Assembly: GCA_017519405.1 (NCBI GenBank)
Contig: JAFWSH010000036.1
Span: 1-64,000 of the forward strand
DNA: 64,000 bases
Origin: Clostridia bacterium
Lineage (GTDB): Bacteria > Bacillota > Clostridia > Christensenellales > Aristaeellaceae
Reading direction: 5' to 3'
Position 1 is the stretch's first letter, and every line of letters starts with the position of its first letter. Below are positions 25,101 through 34,314 of the stretch, one piece after another. The translations under genes and the position numbers were made by a program. The notes below the pieces were generated by a model. That model worked only from the letters and a program-made list of their open reading frames with translations, searched no databases and was not told where the DNA came from.

Positions 25101-26261
25101 GCTGAAGCTCACCTGGCCGTTCTCGTCCGTCTCCGCCCTGGCCGCCACCGCGTCCCCCTGCTGTGCGTCCAGCAGGATCAGCGCCACCGGCACGCCCGTG
25201 ATGCCCTTCTCCGTCTGGTTCATCTGGGAGTCGCGGTTCGTGTCGTTGAAGACCTGGATGGTCAGGGACGCCGTGCCGGTGCCCACCAGTTCAGGCCGCT
25301 CCGGCAGGGACCGGGGGGTCGCTTGGGTGATCTCCCGGTCGGGGGAGAGACGGGGGTCATCCACGGTTTCCGCTTCCTCATCCGCGCCATCGTCCACCGG
25401 GTCGTCCGCCGGCTCAAGCTCCGGCAGGGGCTCCGGGGTGGGTTCGGGCGTGGGTTCCGCCGTGGGCTCCGCCGTGGGTTCCGCCGTGGGTTCCGGGGTG
25501 GGCTCCGCCGTGGGCTCGGCCGTGGGTTCCGCTGTGGGCACAGCCGTGGGCTCCGGTGTGGGCACAGCCGTGGGCTCCGGTGTGGGCACAGCCGTGGGCT
25601 CCGGCGTAGGCTCGGCCGTGGGCGCCGGTGTCGCAAGGGTTCCGGGGGTCGCGTCCATGGGCTCCGCCGCAGCCTCGCCCTTGTATGCCTCAATCCTGAA
25701 CGCCAGCGGCTCCAGCTGTCCCAGGGCATCGGTCAGCACATAGCCGCCGCTGGGCAGCGCAAAGGGCGGCGCCAGCAGGCCGTTTTCATCCGCCGTCAGG
25801 GTCATGGGCCAGGTGTCGTCCTCTGCAGGTACCTCCGGGCTCAGCAAAAACACACGGCCGGGCTCGGTCTGCGCGGTGAACAGGCCCTTGTCCGCCCAGA
25901 CGCTGATGGCCGCCTGGTTCAGGGCGCCGGCGCTGACGTTGAGCATATAGCCCATCTCGGAGATCAGCCAGCCTTCCGGCACGGTCTCCTTCACCGGCAC
26001 CAGATAGAGCTGGCCTGCCCCGGGTACCTCCAGCATGGCACCGCCGGAGGTCTCCAGTTCGCCGACCTTCTCCCCGTCGCGTTTCACCTCAAAGGTCATG
26101 GTCAGCGGTTCCTTCACAACGCTCCCGTCCGGCTGGACCGTCTGTCCGTTCAGCGTCAGGGAGAGGTAGGAGACGGTGTCCGCATGGGCTGCCGTCATCC
26201 CGGGCAGACAGCCCAGCAGCAGCACAGCGCAGATCAGACAAGCCAGCAATCTTTTCAACAT
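22152..26261 (-). CDS. Giant surface protein with nine SdrD_B-like modules
   Basis: 1369 residues. Signal peptide 1-27; an N-terminal globular part to about 205; a Thr/Pro/Glu/Ala repeat linker at about 208-285; then nine modules of roughly 110 residues, near 338, 457, 575, 688, 805, 912, 1025, 1138 and 1253. Each opens with an Asp-rich calcium-type loop such as DANGDG, DENGNGLRD or DSNDNG and ends with a Gly-x-Tyr-x-Leu turn (LPGTYRLEI). These are Cna_B/SdrD_B folds known from adhesins. The eighth loop is degenerate (YDQGGQL). There is no LPxTG or C-terminal membrane helix, so anchoring is unexplained. GGAGG precedes the start. Confidence 0.88.
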   Translation of the reverse strand: MLKRLLACLICAVLLLGCLPGMTAAHADTVSYLSLTLNGQTVQPDGSVVKEPLTMTFEVKRDGEKVGELETSGGAMLEVPGAGQLYLVPVKETVPEGWLISEMGYMLNVSAGALNQAAISVWADKGLFTAQTEPGRVFLLSPEVPAEDDTWPMTLTADENGLLAPPFALPSGGYVLTDALGQLEPLAFRIEAYKGEAAAEPMDATPGTLATPAPTAEPTPEPTAVPTPEPTAVPTPEPTAVPTAEPTAEPTAEPTPEPTAEPTAEPTAEPTPEPTPEPLPELEPADDPVDDGADEEAETVDDPRLSPDREITQATPRSLPERPELVGTGTASLTIQVFNDTNRDSQMNQTEKGITGVPVALILLDAQQGDAVAARAETDENGQVSFSALPAGTYAFGVTLPDNFSFTEKSQKKVTIKQNYMEQSSTSYAESPAMVIGAGEQVQTAAAGAENGKVSGIIWNDANGDGSMGETEPGVAGVLMELEGVRNGALYQVISDGEGNYAFDQVRPGDYYLRCYLPSRMMFTINITNTRNRTSIWGEGRSTGRTEITIKRNEEIKDKNVGLVDGANLTLIAFEDKNYNGVMDEGEPGVEDVQLFLYKQMNEREISEIRTDSQGVGAFGAMRTNTYKIKARIPEGYHYSVLGQGEKANQFNDPNRRDKTLNNVNVTDAGQDVTLYLGVIRYATVSGTIYLDSDYSGGMNGAETVYSGMTVTLLGEDGLVSDTTRSNDRGVFTFEDVLPGTYTMTLTAMSGYAFTREGEGNVMLNRGRGAGATEAFTVASGDRITGMDCGMIVPAKLTGVLYGDSNDNGAMDQGEAGMEHAVVRLLNAEDGSVSAETEIGRNAAFALDSILPGTYRLEIRLPENTVFTELHEQLEQTAEDTAVSGAFSLNAGDSGEISPIGAMTYASLSGAAFLDENGNGLRDATEQPLSGVTLHLLPTREDLETQSITTGPDGSFAFHQIRPDEWQFTLTYPEGMVQSRLPENPLGLSGSQNDQTVGLTIAMGQVLAEVKLAGVVPAQIHGVAWLDENGDGCVNAEERAPAGEEVQLYFAQDKSLSATAVIGEDGLFDFPGVVPGEYILAFPVDEDTYSAPKGESTFAQGVNQLLMLGITLKSGDVLDTPKLGLQRLTALSGMAWYDQGGQLVPRQGVKITLLDALGNALGTVETGKDGSYGIMGLLPGMYQLSVEFPQGCIPVEPGDARLDAEGVTSVLTELEGRTGLSERFQVQMGVDMAGLDVGCVQAGSLGDLVWLDENGNGLQDWNEYGIPNVAVRLLRDGQEVAQTVTDQYGFYTMEDLYPAVYTLSADTGLKATQRVEELPGITTSTDTPVQVISGTHNYDADLGYLPSAPGVYPEGYGQGETQNWQEKAQ
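25418..25640. repeat. Low-complexity Pro/Thr/Glu linker-coding repeat
   Basis: Short tandem units encode TPEP, TAEP and TAVP in changing order for about 75 codons. Such tracts expand and contract by slippage and give long stiff wall-spanning stalks. Confidence 0.85.
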
Positions 26262-26276
26262 CCGGATGCCTCCGAT

Positions 26277-26294
26277 CGCCCCGTCATCGGGGCG
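26277..26294 (-). promoter_or_regulatory. Leader hairpin before the surface-protein gene
   Basis: CGCCCC/GGGGCG stem with a 6-nt loop directly upstream of the GGAGG site. It may stabilise the mRNA 5' end or tune translation. No T-run follows. Confidence 0.4.
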
Positions 26295-26355
26295 GATTCA
26301 TGTTCGCAAAAACTGCAATAAGCACAGCTTTCACCAAATAATATGGTAATGCAAA

Positions 26356-26384
26356 GCCGCCGGATTGTCAACCTTTCCGGCGGC
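26356..26384 (-). terminator. Hairpin between surface-protein gene and argH
   Basis: GCCGCCGG/CCGGCGGC is a perfect 8-bp stem with a 13-nt loop; on the minus strand it is followed by only TTTGCATT. It is placed after the argH stop and could be a weak argH terminator. The loop also contains TTGACA on the minus strand, a possible -35 box for the surface-protein gene. Confidence 0.5.
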
Positions 26385-26404
26385 GGATTTCAACTTTTAC
26401 AGGT

Positions 26405-27787
<1,383 letters not shown>

Positions 27788-27817
27788 CGCAACCCCTCCG
27801 AAAGTGTTTTCCGGGTG

Positions 27818-27846
27818 ATTATAGCACAGTTGCGCAGTCCGGGCAA
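27818..27846 (-). promoter_or_regulatory. argH promoter
   Basis: -35 TTGCCC and -10 TATAAT on the minus strand, 17-bp spacer. No Arg-box palindrome is obvious. Confidence 0.75.
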
Positions 27847-27982
27847 GGGAGGAGGCGCCGCCGGCTGTTCTTCCACCGTTCTTTCAGCTTTCTGTCATCG
27901 GTCTTTCATCGATAAATCCTCGGTCTGTCTCCGGTCCATCTCCGGTCTGTCCACCGCTGATCCACCGTGCATCAGCCCTTTT

Positions 27983-29407
27983 TCAGCCGTCTGCTGCCGC
28001 CGGCTCGCCATCGAAAGTGTAGGACTCCACCCTCATCTCAGGCCCGGCCTGCACCACGAAATGCACACCCGCCTCCTCAGCGCCCAGCAGCAGGTAGAGG
28101 CGGCCGTCCTCCGTCCGGATCACGCCCTCGTTCTTCAGCTCGTCCACCATGATCCAGATCCAGAAGTCCGTCCGCAGCAGGAACTGGTCCGCGGTATCCG
28201 TGGCCCGGGCCAGGGTGTCCTGGTCCACGTCACCGGTCTTCTCCGGCTGCAGGTCCTGCCAGGGGCCCTCGTGGCACAGGGCCGCCATCGTTCCCCTTGG
28301 CGTGTAGGCAACGCGGAAGCGGTCCCCGCTCCCGGTGTTCCCGATCTTCACCCAGTGCAGCCCCTCCGCGTCCTCCTCTGTGACCACAGCGCTCCGCTCG
28401 GGCTCATAGCCGCACTCCACCAGGGTGTCCAAGGCGCGCCATACCACGCCGTTCAGGGAGGTCTGCCACTCCTGAGGGGGCTGGGCGGGCTCGTAGGCAT
28501 AGGTGTCCTCGTCGAAGGCGGCCACGGTGCTTTCGCCGTAGTTTTCCGCCTTCAGCTCCAGCCGCACGCCCACCGTCCGGTCCACGTTCTCCCCGTTCAG
28601 GGCCCCCAGACTGAAGCTGCCGGAGAGCCCGGTGAAGCGGTTCTCCCGGTCCGTCGTCACGGTGAGGTCCGCTCCGCGCAGCCGGAAGGCCACCGTGCCC
28701 TCCAGAATCTCATCCGCGTCTGTCACGTAGAGGCTGTATTCCGAGATCGCCTGGTCGCTTCCCCGGGCAAACCCGCTCTCCTCCCGGCCGTCCAGGAATC
28801 TTGCCGCAGCGTAGGGAATGGCGAGGGTCAGCGCGCTGTTGGCGATGTCCGGCACATCCTCAGCCCAGAGGTTGATGTGCAGGGATTTCCCATTCTCATC
28901 CTCCGTGACCGTGAGAGCTTCCGCCGGCAGGGTCTTCTCCATCTCCCCCAGCAGCAGGTTCGCCATCCGCAGCAGGCTCTCCAGGCGTGTGGTGCGGCGG
29001 ACCGGGGTGTTGTGCAGGTCATCGGTGCCGGTTCGCCACCTCTCCGGCTCATAGAACTCCTTGGCCCAGATGTAGCCTATGTCGTTCTCGTCCCGGTTGG
29101 CGATGACATGCCAGCCGGTCTCCTGCCAGTACTGCTCCCCCACGTCATCGCCGTCCCGGAGGGTGTAGAGCCTCAGCTCATAGTCCGAGTCATAGTCCGC
29201 CTGGACATAGCGCACCCGGGCGATTTTGAAGAGGCGGCCGTCGATGGTGAAGGAAGCCGTGCCGGTGATGGTCACGTTGTCCGTGTCCAGCAGCAGGCTG
29301 AGGCCGCTGTCCCAGGCGTCCGTCAGGGAGCCCGCCAGGGCGGATGCGGTCAGGGAGAGGGTCAGCAGCATTGCGGCCAGGGCCGCCAGAAAACGATGTC
29401 TGCGCAT
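27983..29407 (-). CDS. Exported protein of unknown function
   Basis: 474 residues with a clear signal peptide (MRRHRF then a Leu/Ala-rich core, cleavage near SALAGS). The rest is soluble, acidic and predicted beta-rich; strands such as VTITGTASFTIDGRLFKIARV and GTVAFRLRGADLTVTTD repeat loosely, suggesting lipoprotein-like or SRPBCC-like halves. No catalytic motif and no lipobox Cys. GGAGGT precedes the ATG. It is divergent from mutY with a 14-bp palindrome between. It resembles the unknown exported protein at 53843 only in general composition. Confidence 0.7.
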   Translation of the reverse strand: MRRHRFLAALAAMLLTLSLTASALAGSLTDAWDSGLSLLLDTDNVTITGTASFTIDGRLFKIARVRYVQADYDSDYELRLYTLRDGDDVGEQYWQETGWHVIANRDENDIGYIWAKEFYEPERWRTGTDDLHNTPVRRTTRLESLLRMANLLLGEMEKTLPAEALTVTEDENGKSLHINLWAEDVPDIANSALTLAIPYAAARFLDGREESGFARGSDQAISEYSLYVTDADEILEGTVAFRLRGADLTVTTDRENRFTGLSGSFSLGALNGENVDRTVGVRLELKAENYGESTVAAFDEDTYAYEPAQPPQEWQTSLNGVVWRALDTLVECGYEPERSAVVTEEDAEGLHWVKIGNTGSGDRFRVAYTPRGTMAALCHEGPWQDLQPEKTGDVDQDTLARATDTADQFLLRTDFWIWIMVDELKNEGVIRTEDGRLYLLLGAEEAGVHFVVQAGPEMRVESYTFDGEPAAADG

Positions 29408-29440
29408 GGTGTACCTCCATGATGTTTTCGGTAGGGTCTC

Positions 29441-29454
29441 CGTCTGATCAGACG
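29441..29454. repeat. 14-bp perfect palindrome (candidate operator)
   Basis: CGTCTGATCAGACG, self-complementary over its full length, about 35 bp upstream of the start of the exported protein. Typical size for a dimeric repressor site; no regulator can be named. Confidence 0.4.
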
Positions 29455-29544
29455 AATCACCCGCCGGTTTTCTTTCATATCCGATTCATGATAGCATTTT
29501 TTCTTCCAATATGCTATAGTCATCGGGAAAGAGGAGATGAGAAC

Positions 29545-30603
29545 ATGACGCCTGAAGCGGCTGCCCTCCTGGCCTGGTACGATGTCCACAAGCGCTCCAT
29601 GCCCTGGCGGGACGTAGGGAATCCATACGCCACCTGGGTCAGCGAGATCATGCTCCAGCAGACCCGGGTGGAGACCGTGATGGACTATTTTCCCCGCTTC
29701 ATGGAGGCCTTCCCCACCCTGGCGGACCTGGCGCAGGCCCCGGAGGACCGGGTGCTGAAGCTGTGGGAGGGGCTGGGCTACTACAGCCGGGCCCGGAACC
29801 TCCACCAGGGGGCGAAGCAGGTCATGGCGGAGTACGGCGGCGTGCTGCCCCGGGACCCCCAGGCCCTGGGGAGGATCCGCGGCATCGGGGAATACACCGC
29901 CGGTGCCATCGCCAGCATCGCCTACGGGGTGCCGGCCGCCGCCGTGGACGGCAATGTCATCCGGGTGATCAGCCGCTTGCGGGGGATCCGGGAGAATGCC
30001 GCCACGCCCTCGGTGAAGCGCCGGATCACGGGTGAAGTGCTGTCGTTGCAGCCCCCGGAGCGCCCCGGCGACTTCAACCAGGCGCTGATGGACCTGGGGG
30101 CTACCGTGTGCACCCCCGGCACGCCGTCCTGTGAGGACTGCCCCCTGCAGGGGCTGTGCGATGCCTTCGCCGCCGGTGACGCGGAGGACCTCCCCCTGCT
30201 GCCGGACAAGCGTCCGCCCCGGCTCCTGTGCTGGGATGTGCTGCTGATCCGCAGCGGCGGCCGGATTCTGGTGCGGCAGCGGACGGAGGCCATGTTGAAG
30301 GGGCTGTGGGTCTTCCCCATGACGGAGGGGCACCCTGCGGAAAAGCAGCTGCCGGCTGCTGTCCGGCGTCTGACGGGCCTCCCCGTGAAGGGCCTCCGCC
30401 AAGCAGGGGAAGCGCGGCATGTGTTCACCCACCAGATCTGGCAGATGCGTCTGTGGCTGGCGGCGGCCGACGGGGATGCTGCGCCGCACGCACCCTGGCG
30501 TTTCGTCACGGAGGCGGAGCTGCAGAGCCTGGCGCTGCCCACCGCCATGAAAGCCGCCAGAGCCCTGGCCTTTGACCCTGCCGCCTGGGCACCTCTTCCA
30601 TGA
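29545..30603 (+). CDS. mutY: A/G-specific adenine DNA glycosylase
   Basis: 352 residues. It removes adenine mispaired with 8-oxoguanine. The catalytic Glu is in LQQTRVETV, the helix-hairpin-helix in IRGIGEYTAGAIASIAYG, the catalytic Asp in VDGNVIRVISR, and the four [4Fe-4S] cysteines are CTPGTPSCEDCPLQGLC with C-x6-C-x2-C-x5-C spacing. The C-terminal Nudix-like domain recognises 8-oxoG. GAGGAG precedes the ATG; a longer frame upstream is spurious. Confidence 0.96.
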   Translation: MTPEAAALLAWYDVHKRSMPWRDVGNPYATWVSEIMLQQTRVETVMDYFPRFMEAFPTLADLAQAPEDRVLKLWEGLGYYSRARNLHQGAKQVMAEYGGVLPRDPQALGRIRGIGEYTAGAIASIAYGVPAAAVDGNVIRVISRLRGIRENAATPSVKRRITGEVLSLQPPERPGDFNQALMDLGATVCTPGTPSCEDCPLQGLCDAFAAGDAEDLPLLPDKRPPRLLCWDVLLIRSGGRILVRQRTEAMLKGLWVFPMTEGHPAEKQLPAAVRRLTGLPVKGLRQAGEARHVFTHQIWQMRLWLAAADGDAAPHAPWRFVTEAELQSLALPTAMKAARALAFDPAAWAPLP

Positions 30604-30608
30604 AAAAG

Positions 30609-30650
30609 CGGACGGTTCCGGTGCAGTGCCGGAGCCGTCCGTTTCGCTTC
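30609..30650. terminator. Bidirectional terminator between mutY and AKR gene
   Basis: 13-bp stem (30609-30621 with 30629-30641, one G-U pair), 7-nt loop. TTTCGCTT follows on plus and CTTTTTCA on minus. Confidence 0.85.
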
Positions 30651-30658
30651 CTTGTCTG

Positions 30659-31789
30659 TCAGGTCAGATCCCGCCAGGCCTGCTGCAGGCCCTCGATGAT
30701 GCCCAGGTGCTGGGGGCAGGCCGCCTCACAGGCGCCGCACTGGACGCAGTGGTCCGGGGTCTCTCCCCGGCGGATGATGCCCTGGAGGCCCCAGTCATAC
30801 CGGGGATCCGTGTCGTAGAGGGAGACATTGTTCCAGACGGAGAAGATGCCCGGGATGTTGACGCCGTTGGGGCAGGGCATGCAGTAGCGGCAGCCGGTGC
30901 AGCCGATCCTGGTGCGGTCCAGGTAGGCCTGGCGCACCTGGTCCATCAGGGCCAGCTCCTCCGGGGTCATGGCCCCCGGCGCCACCGTGTCGAAAATCCG
31001 CAGGTTGTCGTCAATCTGGCTCTCCTCGTTGCATCCGGAGAGCACCGTGGCCACCTCGGGATGGTTGCAGAGCCAGCGGAAGGCCCACTCCACCGGAGAG
31101 CGCTTCACGGGGAAGGCGTCATAGAGCGCCTGGACGTTCTCCGGCGCCCTGGCCAGCCGGCCGCCCAGCAGGCCCTCCATGATCACCACGGGGATCCCCA
31201 GGCTGCCCGCCAGCTCCAGGCCCCGGGTGCCCGCCTGGTTGTTCACGTCCATGAAGTTGTACTGGATCTGCACCATGTCCCAGTCGTTGTCCCGGATGAT
31301 GTACTCAAACTCATCGTAGGAGCCGTGGAAGGAGAAGCACTTGTAGCGGATCTTCCCGGTCTTCTTCATGTCGTCGAAAAACTCCGGCGCGCCGATGGAC
31401 TTGAAGTACTCCCACTTCTCCCGGTTGATGCCGTGCATCAGGTAGAAGTCAATGTGGTCTGTCTGCAGCTTCCGGAGCTCCTCCTCCAACAGGGCCTCCA
31501 TCTCCGCCCGGTTGTGCACCGCCTCCGCGGGCATCTTGGTGGCGATGGTCACCCGCTCCCGATAGCCGTCCTGCAGGGCTTTGCCCAGCACAATCTCCGA
31601 GGTCTTCCCCAGGTACACATAGGCGGTGTCCATATAGGTCACGCCCCCGTCGATGGCGCGGCGGATCAGGCGGATGGCCTTCTCCTCGTCGATGGTGCTG
31701 TCCCCGGAGGCGGCGCCGTTGAAGCGCATGCACCCCAGGCCGAAAGCCGAGCCCCGGATCCCCAGTTTTCCGAAGGTACGATATTGCAT
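30659..31789 (-). CDS. Aldo/keto reductase with C-terminal ferredoxin domain, second copy
   Basis: 376 residues. AKR barrel (1-285) with Asp in TYMDTAYVY, Lys in IATKMP and His in YLMHGINRE; the C-terminal domain carries CTGCRYCMPCPNG and CVQCGACEAACPQ. Same architecture as the gene at 12019 but only distantly similar, so the two have diverged. Role probably in reductive metabolism of an anaerobe; substrate unknown. GGGAGG lies before the ATG at 31789; a longer frame upstream is rejected. It has its own promoter and terminator. Confidence 0.88.
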   Translation of the reverse strand: MQYRTFGKLGIRGSAFGLGCMRFNGAASGDSTIDEEKAIRLIRRAIDGGVTYMDTAYVYLGKTSEIVLGKALQDGYRERVTIATKMPAEAVHNRAEMEALLEEELRKLQTDHIDFYLMHGINREKWEYFKSIGAPEFFDDMKKTGKIRYKCFSFHGSYDEFEYIIRDNDWDMVQIQYNFMDVNNQAGTRGLELAGSLGIPVVIMEGLLGGRLARAPENVQALYDAFPVKRSPVEWAFRWLCNHPEVATVLSGCNEESQIDDNLRIFDTVAPGAMTPEELALMDQVRQAYLDRTRIGCTGCRYCMPCPNGVNIPGIFSVWNNVSLYDTDPRYDWGLQGIIRRGETPDHCVQCGACEAACPQHLGIIEGLQQAWRDLT

Positions 31790-31849
31790 GGTTTTTCCTC
31801 CCTCGTCTGCCGTTTCTTCCCTGTGCAAGCCACTGTTGTCTGTTTTTAT

Positions 31850-31878
31850 CATATATCTTAGAGTTACCTTTAAGTCAA
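31850..31878 (-). promoter_or_regulatory. Promoter of second AKR gene
   Basis: -35 TTGACT and -10 TATATG on the minus strand, 17-bp spacer, in an A/T-rich patch. Confidence 0.6.
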
Positions 31879-31967
31879 GGGATCCGGGCACTTTTCCTTT
31901 TTCGGGAATTGTGCTATACTGCCGCCGCGGCAAAACGCCCGAGATGACCCGGCGGGAGGCGACCTGT

Positions 31968-32546
31968 ATGTACGAGATTCCCCTGTCGTCCCAGACCTCC
32001 CTGTGGTGGGATCTGGGCATCCTTGTCCTGGTTTTCGGGCTGGTCATGGCTGCGGAAGCCCTGGCGCTGCGCCGGGGCAGGCGCAGCCGCAGCATGCAGG
32101 TGCTGCTGGGGCTGGCACTGGCGGGCTATCTGGCCGTCTATGCCTGGCTGGCCTTTTTCTACCGGACGCCCTTTGACACCCCGCAGCTGCTGCTGACCCC
32201 CTTCCGGAGCCATGCCGAGGCCTTCTCCACCGATGGGGGCCTGCACATTGTACGGCTGGGACTGGCCCGGCAGATTCTGCTGAACATCCTGGTCTACATG
32301 CCCCTGGGCATCCTGCTGCCGGGGCTCCTGCCCCAGAGGCGCAGCCGGTTTCCGGTGGCCCTTTTGTGCGGCTTCGGCCTGTCCCTGCTGACGGAGGTGC
32401 TGCAGTATGTCACCCGGCGGGGCTACTGCGAGACGGACGACCTGATCCACAACACCCTGGGCACGCTGCTGGGGCTGGGCTGCTATGCCCTGGGCACGCT
32501 GCTGCTGCGCCGCCTCATCCGCCCGGCCGACCCCGGGAAGCGCTGA
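31968..32546 (+). CDS. VanZ-family membrane protein
   Basis: 192 residues with about five hydrophobic helices. The family motif LLNILVYMPLGILLP and the acidic-polar end block LTEVLQYVTRRGYCETDDLIHNTLGTLLG are clear. VanZ confers low-level teicoplanin resistance by an unknown route; most homologs have no known role. GGGAGG precedes the ATG, and TATACT at 31915-31920 is a possible -10 box. Confidence 0.88.
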   Translation: MYEIPLSSQTSLWWDLGILVLVFGLVMAAEALALRRGRRSRSMQVLLGLALAGYLAVYAWLAFFYRTPFDTPQLLLTPFRSHAEAFSTDGGLHIVRLGLARQILLNILVYMPLGILLPGLLPQRRSRFPVALLCGFGLSLLTEVLQYVTRRGYCETDDLIHNTLGTLLGLGCYALGTLLLRRLIRPADPGKR

Positions 32547-32576
32547 CACCACAAAACAGCTTCCCTGCACAGAGAA

Positions 32577-32612
32577 CTCCCCGACCGCACTGCGCAGCCG
32601 GGGAGACTTTTT
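32577..32612 (+). terminator. vanZ terminator
   Basis: CTCCCCG/CGGGGAG stem, 15-nt loop, then ACTTTTT. The T-run overlaps the stop codon of the convergent smsB gene. Confidence 0.75.
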
Positions 32613-33537
32613 ACTTCAGGAACCCATTGACGATCTGCTCCTCCGCCTCCTGCTCGGTGAGGCCCAGGGTCATGAGTTTTATGAGCTGATCGCCGGCGAT
32701 CTTGCCGATGGCCGCCTCGTGCACCAGGGCCGCATCCACATGGTTGGCCTCCAGGCCCGGCACCGCCAGGATCCTGCCCCGGTCCATGATGATGGAGTCG
32801 CACTCGGTGTGGCCTGTGCAGGGCGCGCTGCCCACCAGCTTGGCGTCGAACTTCTGGAAGGAGTCGTCCCGGGCCACGGAGCGGGAGACCACGTCGGCGC
32901 TGGCCCCTGCGCCGTTCATCTTCACCTCGTAAACGCTGACGGCCTGCTGGCTGCCGTGGGTCATCAGGCGCTCCCGCACCACCAGCTTCGCGCCGGCGGC
33001 CAGCTCTGCCAGGGTGGTGCGGCGGGTGTCGTCCACGCCCTTGATCTGCACCATCTCCATCTCCACGGTGCTGTCCTCTTCCTGATATACCTCCGTCACC
33101 GGGTTCAGGATACGCTTGCCGGCGCCGCTGCCGGAGCCGTAGTGCTTCTCCACATAGCGGATCCGCGCCCCCCGGCCCACATAGAACCGGTGGATGCCGT
33201 CGTGCTGGGCGTCCTGGTTGCCGCAGTTGTCGATGCCGCAGCCCGCCACGATGGTGACATCCGCCCCCTCCCCGATGAAGAAGTCGTTGTACACCACCTC
33301 CGTCAGGCCGCTCTGGGTCATCACCACCGGGATGTGCACGCTCTCGTTTTTCGTCCCGGGTCTGATGCGGATCTCCAGGCCGCTGACCTCCTGCTTGGGG
33401 GTGATTTCAATGTTGGCGGTGGACTGGCGGCCGGCGGACTGTCCGTTGGCCCGGATGTTGTAGGCTCCCTCCGGCACCTGGTGCAGGTCTGCCACCTCCC
33501 GCAGCAGCCGGAGCTGTATCTCGTCCAGTTTCAGCAT
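32611..33537 (-). CDS. smsB: SufB/SufD-like Fe-S scaffold (minimal SUF type)
   Basis: 308 residues, much shorter than SufB (about 470-490) and with the N-terminal domain missing. The beta-helix core and C-terminal signature remain: APCTGHTECDSIIM and EANHVDAALVHEAAIGKI, matching the ligand region of SufB. With an adjacent SufC-like ATPase and no sufD, sufS or sufU, this matches the two-gene SUF-like minimal (SMS) systems described from anaerobes and archaea. Sulfur donor unknown. It overlaps the end of the ATPase gene by 7 bp. The functional name is inferred from size and pairing. Confidence 0.82.
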   Translation of the reverse strand: MLKLDEIQLRLLREVADLHQVPEGAYNIRANGQSAGRQSTANIEITPKQEVSGLEIRIRPGTKNESVHIPVVMTQSGLTEVVYNDFFIGEGADVTIVAGCGIDNCGNQDAQHDGIHRFYVGRGARIRYVEKHYGSGSGAGKRILNPVTEVYQEEDSTVEMEMVQIKGVDDTRRTTLAELAAGAKLVVRERLMTHGSQQAVSVYEVKMNGAGASADVVSRSVARDDSFQKFDAKLVGSAPCTGHTECDSIIMDRGRILAVPGLEANHVDAALVHEAAIGKIAGDQLIKLMTLGLTEQEAEEQIVNGFLK

Positions 33538-34283
33538 GACGCATCCGCTCCTCTCTCCGGCTGCCCACCCAGGCAGGTCCCGGTGCTGTCCGTCGCCATA
33601 AGCCCCGGCAGGATCTCCTCCCGGGGGCCCCTGGCCGCCACACGGCCCTCCCGCAGCACAATCACCTCGTCGGCGATGTTCAGGATCCGCTCCTGATGGG
33701 AGATGATCAGGATGGAGCTGCCGGCGATGGACGCCCGGAGGTGCTCAAACACCTCAATCAGGTTCTGGAAGCTCCACAGGTCGATGCCCGCCTCCGGCTC
33801 GTCGAACACAGTGAGCTTCGCGCCCCGGGCCAGCACCGTGGCGATCTCGATCCGCTTGAGCTCGCCGCCGGACAGGCTGGCATTGACCTCCCGGTCGATA
33901 TAGTCCCTGGCGCACAGGCCCACCCGGGAGAGATAGCGGCAGGCCTGGGCCACCGTGAGCTGCTGCCCCGAGGCCAGCCGCAGCAGGTCCAGCACCTGGA
34001 TGCCCTTGAAACGCACCGGCTGCTGGAAGGCGTAGGCGATGCCCGCCCGGGCCCGCCTGGTCACGTCCCAGTCCGTGATGTCCTCGCCGTTGAGGAGGAT
34101 GCGCCCGGTGGTGGGCTTCTCGATGCCCGCAATGAGTCGCGCCAGTGTTGATTTTCCGCCGCCGTTGGGCCCGGTGACCACCGCCAGCTTGCCCTCAGCC
34201 AGGGTCAGACTGACATTCCGGATGATCTCCTTATCCTGTCCTTCCGCTTCCACGCCGAAGGAGATGTCTCTCAGTTCCAGCAT
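33531..34283 (-). CDS. smsC: SufC-like ATPase (minimal SUF type)
   Basis: 250 residues. Walker A GPNGGGKST, Q-loop FQQPVRFKGI, signature LSGGELKRIE, Walker B LTVFDEPEAGIDLWSF and the switch His in IISHQERIL are those of SufC rather than a transporter ATPase. It would drive cluster assembly on the SufB-like partner. AGGA lies a few bases before the ATG. It sits 31 bp downstream of the small membrane protein in the rimM-trmD operon. Confidence 0.88.
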   Translation of the reverse strand: MLELRDISFGVEAEGQDKEIIRNVSLTLAEGKLAVVTGPNGGGKSTLARLIAGIEKPTTGRILLNGEDITDWDVTRRARAGIAYAFQQPVRFKGIQVLDLLRLASGQQLTVAQACRYLSRVGLCARDYIDREVNASLSGGELKRIEIATVLARGAKLTVFDEPEAGIDLWSFQNLIEVFEHLRASIAGSSILIISHQERILNIADEVIVLREGRVAARGPREEILPGLMATDSTGTCLGGQPERGADASC

Positions 34284-34314
34284 TGTCTTTCCTCGCTTGT
34301 TGTATTTCGTCCGC

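Noticed and set aside
20016-26321. Very long plus-strand open frame of about 2100 codons
   Set aside because: It is antisense to asnA, the CHAP gene and the SdrD_B gene, is full of His/Gln/Gly/Val as expected from G/C-rich antisense reading, and has no ribosome binding site or domain.
27880-27975. Short repeats of the TCTCCGGTC and TCGGTCT type between argH and the exported protein
   Set aside because: Too short and irregular to be a CRISPR or a defined repeat array; no cas genes or spacers of equal size anywhere in the window.
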